From Scytalidium lignicola (lineage: Eukaryota; Ascomycota; Leotiomycetes), in the NCBI GenBank assembly GCA_002812745.2, contig NCSJ02000026.1, forward strand, positions 170,798 through 234,797: a stretch of DNA of 64,000 nucleotides, in the 5' to 3' direction. The notes under the pieces are model-generated. The model made no database searches, was not told where the DNA came from, and saw nothing but the letters and a program-made list of their open reading frames with translations. Made by a program: the position numbers and the translations under genes. Shown here piece by piece: positions 47,477 to 57,670 of this stretch (positions are counted from its first letter, which is position 1; every line of letters begins with the position of its first letter).

Positions 47477-49034
47477 TTATAGTTTGGATGCTTGTTTGGC
47501 CGCTTTCCATGCCTTCTCCGCCTCTACTTCCGCGTCATAACCATATGCCCACCACTGAGTGACAGGATCACTCCATTGATTGGGGCTCCAACTGAAACTT
47601 TTCCCCTCCACTTCCGGTCTCATATACTCATCTCTTAACCTCTGCTCCGGTCCATCCGGGAAATGCCACAATTTTCCATTCAATAGACTGGCTTGCTGCA
47701 TCTGCCCCGCCCGCTTCATTCTCTCCTTTTCAAACACTTTGAGAGCAGCTGGGACCTCAACTCGGTCAACGATGAGAGAGAGAACTGTAGCAAGAGCAGC
47801 TCCATCCTCAACTGCCATTGCAGCACCCTGCGACATGTATGGGACCATCGCATGCGCAGCATCACCTATGATTACAAGTTTATTACTGGGCGTGATCCAA
47901 GAATCCAGCCTTGGTCCACTCATGAGCGGCCATTTGAGAGTGCTATCAATCATATTGATGATCTTGACCAGTCTTGGATCCCATCCTAAAAACTCATTTC
48001 GCATGTCAGAGATGGCGGTTTCTGGTTTCCAGGTTGCAGGATCAGTTTTGTCAACGTGGGACAGAACCATGTTGAATGACTTCCCTGCAGCAATTGTATA
48101 AGTCATGACGTGTCGGTCTTCTCCAATCCAGATATTCAAGGAAGGCTTCTCAAGCAACCATGATACATCGGGATCCTTGTTCATCTTCTCAACATCAACA
48201 GTCGACCTGTATGCTGCAAAACCTGTGATCTTGGGAGATATATCAACTCCGCCTAAAACAAATTTTCTAGCCGCAGATTTAACTCCTGAGAACTGTCAGC
48301 AATCTCGTTGTTTTTGAATTCAAAGCTTGAGTCGTACCATCTGCAGCAACAATTAAATCGGCGGTAAATTCGTCCCCATTTCCCAGCTTGACGCTCGGCA
48401 CATCTGGATTGTACTCCTCAACCTTACTCGCAAGTTTAACCTCAACACCTAGCTCTAGTGCTCTTTGATACAGCGCAGTATGAAAGTGTGCTCGATGTAC
48501 TACATAATACGGTGCCCCAAAGTTTTCCGTAAATTCAGGTACTAGTTTTGTGTATGCTATGGCATCTCCAGTCTCCCACCGTCGGAACGTCATTCCATTG
48601 GGTTCTACGACGTGAGGATTCAAGTACGGCCCCAGTCCCCATGATTGGAGTAATCTTGCGGAGTTGGAGGGAATTTGTATACCCGCTCCGACCTGGCACT
48701 GATAAGCAAAGATCCAGATTCAAGACAGTCATAGTGAATTTACTTCTCCTAGTTCAACAGCTTGTTCCAACACAACAACTTCATGACCTCGACGAGCTAG
48801 CGCAATTGCGCAGGCCAGACCGCCCAAACCTGCACCGACAATAATGACACGCAGCTTAACCTTGGCCTCTAAAGGCTGGGGTGCGCTTGTCTGTGATTTC
48901 GGTTTTAATTTCTCTAAGAACTGTAAACAGCGAGTTGGATGTGTGGGAGCCTCTATAGGAGCTGTTGTTGGTTTCGCATTAGTTTCATTAGTCTGGCCAT
49001 TTACCAAAGACGTCATTCCCACGCTTGGTGCCAT
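47477..49034 (-). CDS. FAD-dependent aromatic hydroxylase (salicylate/3-hydroxybenzoate type)
   Basis: Single-component flavin monooxygenase that hydroxylates an aromatic acid with NAD(P)H and O2. Model: exon 1 49034-48744, intron 48743-48693 (51 nt), exon 2 48692-48338, intron 48337-48286 (52 nt, GTACGA...CTCAG), exon 3 48285-47477; 484 aa. Features: Rossmann dinucleotide motif VIIVGAGLGGLACAIALARRG ending in an acidic residue (about 62-90), VGAGIQIPSNSARLL directly after the first splice, the DG motif region LIVAADGVKS across the second splice, and the FAD ribityl motif GDAAHAMVPYMSQGAAMAVEDG. Divergent from gentisate 1,2-dioxygenase with 450 bp between starts, so a 3-hydroxybenzoate 6-hydroxylase or salicylate 5-hydroxylase role making gentisate is the best inference; ordinary salicylate 1-hydroxylase is the alternative. 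Confidence 0.9.
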
Positions 49035-49484
49035 GGTTTCGCCTTAGATGTAAATTGTGTGTTGTTGATGTGATGCCACAGAATTTGTTTTAAGAACCAG
49101 GTAATTAGAGTGAGAGATTTATCATTTCACATATTGGGACATCCCAGTCTTAATTAAACCAATTTAAGCTGCCCAAAAAATGATCCTTCTCCAGTTGCTA
49201 ACCACAGAGATGAGATGAATTTTGGTCCGGGGAGACAGCGGAAACAGGAAAACACCCAGAACCAGTTTCCGATGTCTCCCCGGAATTATCTGATCCGCCG
49301 TTGCCCCGATTACCAACTATGCAATCATCATACTGCTTCAGGTCATAAGAGTTAGCAGCGAAGTTATTTATTATTACCATTCTCACGAGCAACAAGTATT
49401 AATATCAGCTTGAGGCTTCTTTCCCTAAAAGACTGGTAACCATTTCTAGCTTCAAATTCAGTTCACCGGGTCACTTTATCAACG
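49035..49484. promoter_or_regulatory. Bidirectional promoter, hydroxylase/gentisate dioxygenase
   Basis: 450 bp between two divergent start codons of a likely two-step pathway, implying shared control. A short inverted motif of CGGGGAGAC type is visible: GGGGAGACAGCGGAAACAGG near 49229 and TCTCCCCGG near 49275. Its role is unknown. Confidence 0.5.
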
Positions 49485-50585
49485 ATGACTTCCCAAACTC
49501 AAACGGAAATGGCTCCAGCGAGCCTCTCCGCAGACCCCACCGAGCAACTCCTCGCCAATCTGGAGTCCCAACACACCAAGCCCCTCTGGGCTCAGATGTC
49601 CAAACTGAATCCGCCTCTGCCAAATCCTACTACCATTCCCCATCTATGGCAGTATGAGAAGATTAGACCTCACTTGCTGCGTGCCGGCGAGTTAGTCACG
49701 GAGAAGCAAGCAGAGAGAAGGGTAGCGATGTTAATTAATCCTGCCCGAGGTAAAAATTCCCTTTTATTTTTATTGGCAATGGAGCCATTAAGTAAACATT
49801 TACTTAGAGAATTTTCACTGACATTGTGTATTTTTTTAGATGCGCCCTACACAACAGATACGCTGTATGCGGGCCTTCAATTAGTCATGCCAAATGAAAC
49901 TGCTCCCGCCCATCGTCACACCGCCTTTGCCATGCGATTCATCATCGAAGGCTCAGGAGGCTTCACTGCTGTGCATGGGCGACGCATCAACATGACTCGT
50001 GGAGATGTGATCCTGACCCCGACCTGGAACTGGCATGACCATGGTAAGGATGGGTCGGGACCCATGATCTGGCTTGATGGGTTGGATTTACCCAGTTTTG
50101 TGCATTTCCCAGTCCATTTCGTAGAGCACTATACATTGCCCAGATATCCTGCTGAGAATGTCGACACAAGCTCAAGTCCTATCGTGTTCCCGTGGTCGAG
50201 GATGAAGGCGAGACTCGATGCTGAAGAGGGGGATTGGACGGTCAAGAGATATTTGAGAGGCGATGGTAGTGAGGTCTCGAAGAGCTTGGGCGGGTCTGCC
50301 GAGCGTTTAAATCCCGGGAAGAGCTCACCAGCAGCACAGGAGACGGCTTCCTCTGTCTATCACGTTGTTGAAGGATCCGGATACTCTATCATTAATGAGC
50401 AGAAGATCTCATGGAAAAAAGGGGACACCTTCTGCATACCCGCATGGTATAAATATCAACACTTTGCAGACAGTGGGGAAACGGTATATCTGTATCGATT
50501 TGACGATAAACCTATGCTGGAAGCGCTAGGTTTCTACAGAACTGCTGACACAGATATTGAGGCTTTGGCAACTGTACATAAATAA
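49485..50585 (+). CDS. Gentisate 1,2-dioxygenase
   Basis: Fe(II) bicupin enzyme that opens the gentisate ring to maleylpyruvate. Model: exon 1 49485-49749, intron 49750-49839 (90 nt, GTAAAA...TTTTTAG; a multiple of three without a stop, so easily misread as coding), exon 2 49840-50585; 336 aa, normal for the family. The splice joins NPAR to DAPYTTDTLYAGLQ. Cupin 1 carries the iron ligands in APAHRHTAFAMRFIIEG and the third histidine in TPTWNWHDHG; cupin 2 has SSVYHVVEGSGYSI and DTFCIPAWYKYQHF. Hydrophilic, no signal peptide, so cytosolic. No maleylpyruvate isomerase or fumarylpyruvate hydrolase is visible in this window. Confidence 0.94.
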   Translation: MTSQTQTEMAPASLSADPTEQLLANLESQHTKPLWAQMSKLNPPLPNPTTIPHLWQYEKIRPHLLRAGELVTEKQAERRVAMLINPARGKNSLLFLLAMEPLSKHLLREFSLTLCIFLDAPYTTDTLYAGLQLVMPNETAPAHRHTAFAMRFIIEGSGGFTAVHGRRINMTRGDVILTPTWNWHDHGKDGSGPMIWLDGLDLPSFVHFPVHFVEHYTLPRYPAENVDTSSSPIVFPWSRMKARLDAEEGDWTVKRYLRGDGSEVSKSLGGSAERLNPGKSSPAAQETASSVYHVVEGSGYSIINEQKISWKKGDTFCIPAWYKYQHFADSGETVYLYRFDDKPMLEALGFYRTADTDIEALATVHK

Positions 50586-51290
50586 ATTAAAATATAGCAG
50601 AATAAATTTGGGGTAGTAAGGTATATATAACCTGTCTGTACTTAAATATTTATGAGCAAAAATTTGGCTTTAACCAATGAGCCTTGATGATATATGTATG
50701 AGAACAGAATATGTGGCATGATCTAAGGTATCTTGCAGCAGGTGGTGGTGTGATGCTTGGTTCGTATGGAAAATTCCAGGGGTAATTAGCTAAATGCCAC
50801 GACCTCCGTATATAAGGGTGAAAGCAAGATAAAGCCAGTTAGAGAAAGATGTCGATGAAAAATATTATATGTAAAGGACGGCGAAATTGAATTCACTTCC
50901 CCATTTCAGTATATTATGTTTCAGTTATAACAAATCGTCACAAGTAAATTAGTGACACTCAATCCTCAATATATTTTAATATACAAGGAAAAACAGGTGA
51001 GNAAAAAAATCTAAGATCTAATTTTCGTCTAATCTAAAATATAATCCCTCCCACGTCTATATTTCATTAAAATACATATTATTCGTAAGATGGCGTGTAT
51101 ATATAAGTATACGGACTATAACTTTGCTTTTTATATATCGTCCGTGCATCTAGATAACCCAATCACCTCCTGAAAAGGAGATAGATGAGATGGGGCCACT
51201 TGAAGCCCATCCGACTCGTCCGTCAGCATCGTAATATGACAACTGATGTAGCGGTCTTCCGAAAATTTTCGCAAGTTAGATATATGACTC
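50586..51290. other. Convergent 3' spacer
   Basis: 705 bp between convergent stops, AT-rich, with an N at 51002. Nothing else recognised. Confidence 0.6.
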
Positions 51291-53139
51291 CTACATAATC
51301 TCGCTCGCAAACTTCGATCTTCTCCTGATCAATGGCCCATAAAACACCAGCACCCAGGGTACAGCCGTCAATAGCACTGCAATGCCCCCAAGCAAGCTGC
51401 TCGCTGCTGGGAACCCTAAGCGTGTGAACATCTGGACTGTGACTAAGGGAAACACGCCTCCTAGGACATTCCGACAAGCACTCTGGGCAGCGAGAGCTGA
51501 GGATGCATAACGATGGTATGTATCTGCGAGGTAGTTGAAGGTTGCTAGGTAGATGGAGTAGATACCCATAGTTGCGCAAGCAATTGCCATGACAGGGACG
51601 ATCCAGGGGATCGATGAGAAGGAAGTCCAGCCGAACCAGAAAAGACCAATTGGAAGCAGAGCAGATTCAATGCAAGCGAAGTAAAGGCGGCCCTCCGGGG
51701 AGGAGAGGTCGAGTTTACGGATCCAGCGGCCAATGATTTTGGAGGAGTTGTGAGCGGGAGTGGCATATGCGGCCAGTATCTGTTCTTGGTAGACTGCCAT
51801 AACCGTGGCAATGATGGCACCAATAGACATAGAAGCAAATGCTGCACCGGTTTGTTGCGTGTCAAAGCCATGCGAATGTGAAAGCACAAGCGGGATTGAG
51901 CTGAAAGTCAGGTAGAGCACAGCCCATGCGAAGGCAACCCAGAGGGAAAAGAAGAAAACCACAGGCTCGGTCAGCAAAAGGTGCATTGGCCGGTACACGG
52001 AGATGGAGATCATAGTGGCAATAGAGGCACGCTCCTCGTCTGATTTAACTTTCCATCTAATTCGTTGAGATTGAGTTCGAGGCGTTGGGGGCTGTGGTGG
52101 TTGTGATTCTTTGTTTAAGACGGATGACTTCGAATTAGAGCTTGACATGATGTCTTCCTGGATTGACATCTCAAAACCATAATATCCCGCTTTCTCTCTC
52201 TCTTCATACCATTTATTCAAACACTTGGCTTTTCGACTCAACAAGATGCTCCCACGAGTCTCTTGGAAGAAAAATGCAAAAACAACGTTTAACATTCCCG
52301 AAATAATGACCTGAATCCAAAACACCCACCTCCAATTTATGTTCTGGGTCACAACACTACTAACCAAAGGCCCAAGACCAGTCCCAAATAAGGCAGCACC
52401 AGAGAACAGTGCCATAGGTGTATTCCTAGCCTCAGCGTGATATAAGTCACTTACAACACCACCCACCATGGTAGAGAAAACACTACTCCCACAGCCTGCG
52501 ATGAATCTGGACAAGAGCATGCCGACATAAGTTGGAGTTAAGGCACAGCCAAGCTGGCCAACAAAGTAGACCAGTCCTGAAGCCAAAAAGACCGGATATC
52601 GACCGTTGATTTCAGAGAAGGGTGCTAGGACCATAGGAGCCGCCGCAAAACCAACGCAAAAAGTCGTGATACCTATGAGGGCGGCAACGTGGGATATACC
52701 CCACTCGGCGGCCATCTTGTCTGCTGGTGGGGAGTAGGAGCCGGCTATGTAGGCTGCAGCAGCTGTTGCAATGCAGGATATGATGATAGTGAAGTTTTTG
52801 CGTGCACTGGACCAGTCGAAAGGGTTACCATACTTCTTGAGATTTGGTGGTGGCGGGGGTGGTTCTAAGGTGTCACTGCTAGTGCTGGTTGTTGGATGGG
52901 GCAGCGGCGTTGTAAAGGTGAGATAATGGTAAGTGATTGGCGTCGAGCCATTAAGGACGAACGAAGCTGTTGAGACGCTGGTCTGTCTTGATAGGTAGCC
53001 GTCATCTTCAGTCTTGGCGGGCTTCTCATCGTGGTCCCCAGGGAAACCTTCAATCTTGTCAGTATCCTCAATTCTTTTGGTCTCGTCGTCCAGTGACGAC
53101 GCAGATGTCAAATNCCCCCCCTTCTGAGTTGAACGCCAT
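51291..53139 (-). CDS. MFS transporter, DHA1 family
   Basis: Plasma-membrane proton antiporter. Intronless, about 615 aa when read from the ATG at 53139. The N at 53114, beside seven Cs, breaks the frame nine codons after that ATG; discounting it joins MAFNSEGG to the long frame, which otherwise has no ATG near its start. After a disordered N-terminus with a proline run (PPPPPPN), 12 helices begin at ARKNFTIIISCIATAAAAYIAGSYSP. Motif A variant APFSEINGRYPVFL; motif C region GTGLGPLVSSVVTQNINWRWVFW. The central cytoplasmic loop is long (about 300-370). Similar in type to Flr1/Caf5 and polyamine exporters of DHA1. It flanks the gentisate pair on the side opposite the first MFS gene; a role in aromatic acid or polyamine transport is only inference. 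Confidence 0.9.
53114..53114. other. Ambiguous base at the start of the MFS gene
   Basis: N next to a run of seven Cs. If kept, the ATG at 53139 is out of frame with the transporter and no other nearby ATG serves; if discounted it is in frame. This decides the start codon. Confidence 0.8.
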
Positions 53140-55522
53140 TTATGAGCAATTGACTTGTCTGAGAGAGGCAGATAAATATGACTTCTAGTTCTTGCTTCTG
53201 CTATATTTTCTCTCTCCGTTATTCTTTTCTTTCAATTTATATTTCTTATCCGATGAGATTATAAATTCAATTTGTATAATGTATCTGTATGATAAAATTA
53301 TACTGGAAGAGATCCCTAAATGCTCAAATGCTCAAACACTCAAATGGCTCACTGCAACAAGCCAAGTCGATTAGCAATTCGGGAGTATATGAAAACGGAG
53401 GAGGCAAGGATCGAGAAGATTGATCAAGAAGGAGGGGAGCTGACGAGGAATCAACGGCAAAAACCAACCTCTTATTTATATATACATGATCTGTAGCAAT
53501 AAGACAAAACACAACTCCGATGTTAAAACAAAACGCCGATATCAAACCATAACGCCGATTACCTAGTCGTAAGCAGCCGCAGGGAAAGGAGTTAAAGATG
53601 AAGAATGACGCCCNAAAAAAAAGTACCAGAAGGTTAGACGCAACCAACCGCGCGAGAGGAGGAGGCAATTTAAAACTTTACAACTTACAGCTCCAATCAA
53701 CGATGGGATTGGCGTAGCCGCAAACGATAGCCGTTGGGCAAGATGAGATGCCCTTAAACCCTTGTGGGTTAGCAGAAGGACGAGAGAGGAAATGGAGAGG
53801 GACTGTCAAGCTTTGTCTGGCAGTTCACGGCTTATTCCCGATTATATCCACGACCAAGACGCCAATCAGGGGAAGGGCATGACCAAAATGGATGGACGGG
53901 ATAATTACTCGGCATCTGGAGCATCGTGACTAATTAGAGCAATTTTATAATGATTACTTGTACTTGTAGTTGTACTGTACAGTGTGCGTAAGTAGTTATG
54001 ATAGGAGGTCGCCCAATCAGATCAGCGGAGTGGTTGATGAGACAATGAAGGTACAGAACAGTGTTTCTTAACTCGACAATTGAAATTAACCTGAGATAGA
54101 AGTTTTGGAATCAGCAATGACCTATTTTAATAATAAAATCTAGCCGTCAGACAGCCTACCGTTAATAATGCTATACTTTAAGTTTTCAAACAACTACAAT
54201 TTGGACCGTGATAGTCATCAGCATTTTTTGGTTTTAGTAATCCAGCCCGTCCCTTGTCCAAGGTAACAACTTAATATTTCATTGGCTGTAGATAGTAACC
54301 TCGCAGAGTGAGTTTATTACTGTAATTATGAGACAAACTCGTGGCTCGTGTTCAATTATTTTAAACCCGTGCGACTACATCACGAACTACGTGTACGGGT
54401 AAAGGTAAGCCCGGGGCCGACCGTAGTAGCTCCAAGCATAAACCAAAGACCCGATAAAATGGCCCGTGCACTCCACCAATGAAGTGCAGCCTACGGACGT
54501 ACCTCCGTACGCTCCTGTATTCTAGCTTCTCTCTTCAGTACGTACGTATAGAATCGATCAATATCGTGCCCTATAAATATAGCCGTATAAGCTGTGTCAC
54601 TAATAAAGTACGATACTATAATTACTAACATATTAGTATAGTATGATTAGGTTAACTAAGTTTTATTGAAGCGAGCGTAGCCCTAAAAGGCGACGCCTGG
54701 TGTCTGCCAAAGGGAGGGTGAGTGGCATGGTAGGTTATGTTTATCTATGGAACATATTCTAATTATATATAGGTAAGAGACTGGGAGGAACAATCACTAC
54801 GCCATTTCGAAATTGAGGAAAGCTCTTATAGTGTGTCATATCTTCCCATTTTATCTGACCAAAAACCAAAATCGAACCAAGCGGGAGCATCTTTTCAAGA
54901 TTTTGGAGATTGTTTGGTCCTAAGATACTATTAAGAGTTGGGACGACAAATAATTTGACTAAGATGAAGACGCGAGAAAAGAATCGTGTACAAACATGAT
55001 TTGTCTTCAGTCGACCCTTCACGACCTATGGAATGAAGGCAAATTTGCTCTTTATCATGTATCGCTCTCTGAGGACAAGAAGAGACTAACATTGCAAATA
55101 TTTTGGCAGACGAGACATTCAGGAAATAGATCTGTGTCAGTCAGTCAGTGATCAGTCTACTACCACTAACGTTGATAGCAGTAGAAGGATACGAAGTATG
55201 CTATGTCGAATGAGAGATATGGATCAAATCAGGAGATTTGATTATTATGACAACGAAGGATCTGGAAGATGAGCCTCTTCCGTCATCTGAACTTCTCCAG
55301 GTGTAATGACATTTGACCAGAATCGTTGGTATGGCGGGGGCCGCCTACGTGGAAAAGGAGCCTGAACGAGATGGCGATGATGGAAACTTGGGAGTAGGCT
55401 GGTCAGGCAATAACACGGTTTTCTGCCGGGTACAAGTATTTACTAGCTAACTACACTAAAATATATGTACCCGGCAAAAAAATACAGTACTACTGTAAAT
55501 AGTAAGATCTACAGTTTTCTAT
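53140..55522. other. Gene-free accessory spacer
   Basis: 2.4 kb right of the MFS start. Contains an N (53614), TACTGTAC at about 53971-53980, TACTCC/ACGTAC strings near 54500-54550, AT-rich DNA, a small hairpin element (55424-55476), and an 87-codon minus-strand open frame (54759-55022) with no recognisable domain. No gene is called. Confidence 0.55.
55424..55476. repeat. Short 53-bp inverted-repeat element
   Basis: TGCCGGGTACA at 55424-55434 and its exact complement TGTACCCGGCA at 55466-55476 enclose 31 AT-rich bases. It may be a hairpin or a tiny MITE remnant. Confidence 0.55.
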
Positions 55523-55687
55523 TATCCCCTCGACCGGTGAAAGTGATATCACTTATGCAAATGCATAATTCTACTCAGTTTAATTCGTTCAATGGTCATC
55601 ATTAGATATACGAGCCAATTAAATCCACAATTTCAGTAGAATTATGCATTTTCATGAGTGATACCACTTTCACCGATCGAGGGGATA
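55523..55687. mobile_element. 165-bp MITE with about 53-bp inverted repeats
   Basis: The left end begins TATCCCCTCGACCGGTGAAA (55523) and the right end is its inverted copy ending at 55687. By eye about 49 of 53 bases match across the two arms, which extend to AATTCTACT. The centre is about 60 bp, AT-rich and non-coding. The terminal TA at each end suggests Tc1/mariner-type TA targeting, which is inference. Confidence 0.8.
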
Positions 55688-55902
55688 CGGAGGTCGCGGT
55701 AAAAAGTTACAGGTTTGTGCCAGGATGCTAGTTTTGCGTGTGCCATTGGATGTTACAGGCCTTTCAGTGAGTGAGATGCCTGAAGTACCCTGTAATTATA
55801 GGGCACTAACAGCCTGAAGGCCGCCGTAACTACAGGGCATTTCTGGAGTCAAATAATTGGCACCTTGGTGCAAATCCGGTTACATATTACCGCAACCTCC
55901 GT

Positions 55903-56150
55903 ACATTGCTACACTGCTACACAGCTACACAGCTACACAGCTACATTGCTACATTGCTTCACAGCTACAGCTTCACAGTCTCATCGCTTAATAGCTACGG
56001 CTTCACTGCTACACTGCTACACAGCTACATTGCTACACAGTCTCATTGCTTCACAGCTACAGTTACACAGCTTCACAACTTCATTGCTGCATAGCTACGG
56101 CTTTACAGCCACATTGCTTCACAGCTATACTGTTATACTGCTACACTGCA
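55903..56150. repeat. Degenerate 9-mer minisatellite
   Basis: About 25 head-to-tail units near the consensus GCTACACAG/GCTACATTG with variants (GCTTCACAG, GTCTCATTG). The purest part is 55905-55950. It creates long open frames in several phases (repeated LHSYT-type peptides) that are artefacts of the repeat. Confidence 0.85.
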
Positions 56151-57021
56151 ATAATTACAGGCCCTCGAGACTCAACACCTGTACGCGGTGAGGGCTACGA
56201 ACCTACAGCATTCTGAGGATATGTCTGTAGAGCCAAGGTTGAGTCATTCAATTAATGTAAATTTCGCTGACTTCCATCGATTCCGACAAGTGCAACATGT
56301 CCTTTTCGACCTCAACACCACACACTCGAAAGAGCAAATCTCGACTTTGCAATTGATCACTCTCAAGCTCAAGTTAACAGAACACTACTAGCTATGAGGG
56401 GATAGTCGCAGGTCTATACGGTTAACTAGTGGAAGTTAAACTAGAGGAAGAATCAAGGCAGTATGAATAAAGGTTGGGATTGTGGAGGATGCTAAATGTC
56501 TTTGTCTACAGGACCACGTATACTAGTGTATACGCAAACTGAGGTATATTACTTTTAGGAGAAACCAATGAGCGTACTATAGCATAGAGTCTACAGTTCA
56601 TAGTTATAGCTGAGGAATACAGAGTATTGAATTATATTAAAAAAAATCTATAATTGCAGAGACAGTTATAGCTCCAGCTACCAGGACAGTTCTAAAAACT
56701 ATAATTAAAGAGTCGTTAGTATATTTAATTTACTTCTATTTCTGTCGGTTCACCTCTACGGTGAACGTACATCTCCAATATATGGAGGTAATACGTGTTG
56801 ATATGGTGGTTGATTGTTGTTAGCTATAGGTAGGTTCGTACTGCGGTAGTTATATGGGGAGTACTGCCGTGCAGTACCGCCCTACCCTACCGCAACCGAA
56901 CTAGCCTAATCTTATCTACACGTGCACCTAATCTGCACGTGATTCTAGCCTACATGTGACCATGCCAACAATTAAGTAAATAAATAAATTACAAAGTTTG
57001 GTCAAATATAATAATATATTT
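56151..57021. other. Gene-free AT-rich spacer
   Basis: Between the minisatellite and the dispersed repeat copy. AT-rich, with a palindromic GTACTGC/GCAGTAC stretch near 56830-56880. No gene, RNA or clear element recognised. Confidence 0.5.
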
Positions 57022-57096
57022 ATTGAGTTTACATGGGGGTGGTTTCTCTCGATTTTGCAGTAAATTTTCAGTGGGCCGGTGGACTGGGAATTACCA
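57022..57096 (+). repeat. Dispersed repeat end, copy 2
   Basis: Starts ATTGAGTTTACATGGGGGTG and continues through GATTTTGCAGTAAATTTTCAGTGGGCCGGTGGACTGGGAATTA; matches 12600-12672 at roughly 80 percent with a small gap. No matching inverted partner was found close by. Confidence 0.65.
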
Positions 57097-57214
57097 TGTA
57101 AGCACACTTCCTGACAGAGAGAATATTTTGTGCGTTCCACGTGATTCACCACGACCCATTAATGCCCCATCCTTGGTGATTTATCATCTCCCTCTTGAGG
57201 AATTTTAAACGCAA

Positions 57215-57535
57215 TAGGAAGACCAGATCTATCTACCTTAATACAGTCGATGTTTGGAAGAAGGTTTAAGTCCGTGTTATCAAATGATAAACCTGAGATA
57301 AAAGCTTTAACTGCAATCGTCTGCTAACAAGAACCAATAGCAGCGTCCCAGATCTTGCCTGTGAGATCTCCTGATGCTGATGCTAGCAGCTTCAAGTGGT
57401 GCGAGAATGCGACGGAGCTGACCCCGCCATTATGTCCTTCAAGCGACTGCTGGCAAGAACCAGTAGACGGCGTCCCAGATCTTGCCTGTGCGATCTCCTG
57501 ATGCCCATGCTAGCAATTTGCATAATTTGGGAGTT
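57215..57535 (-). pseudogene. WD40-repeat relic (NLR/HET-E-like C-terminus)
   Basis: On the minus strand two WD40 units are readable: KLLAWASGDRTGKIWDAV, then after a one-base shift SLEGHNGGVSSVAFSHHLKL followed by LASASGDLTGKIWDAAIGSC and a stop. Beyond this lies FISGLSFDNTDLNLLPNIDCIKVD, like the segment that follows the last WD40 unit in fungal NACHT-WD40 proteins. The two units are near-identical at the DNA level, typical of concerted WD40 arrays. No NACHT or HET part is present, so it is a truncated, frameshifted remnant. Confidence 0.7.
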
Positions 57536-57670
57536 TCATGGCTCGTATCCCTTACATGAACAGTGTTAGAGATATAAAGTTCCTTGATTTCTCCTCTGTT
57601 AAACCTTTCTGGTCTTCCATCACTCTTTACTGGTTCGAAAACCTGTCGTGCTAAGCCTGACTATCAAAAA

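Noticed and set aside
49750..49839. Coding extension GKNSLLFLLAMEPL... within gentisate dioxygenase
   Set aside because: It has intron borders, an AT-rich composition and interrupts a conserved region; treated as a retained-frame intron.
51291..53111. MFS start at 53111
   Set aside because: That codon is TTG. The ATG at 53139 becomes in frame when the N at 53114 is discounted.
54759..55022. 87-codon minus-strand open frame
   Set aside because: The peptide looks protein-like in part, but I recognise no family, and the flanks offer no continuing exon.
55865..56191. 108-codon open frame rich in LLHSYT repeats
   Set aside because: Produced by the 9-mer tandem repeat, which keeps several frames open.
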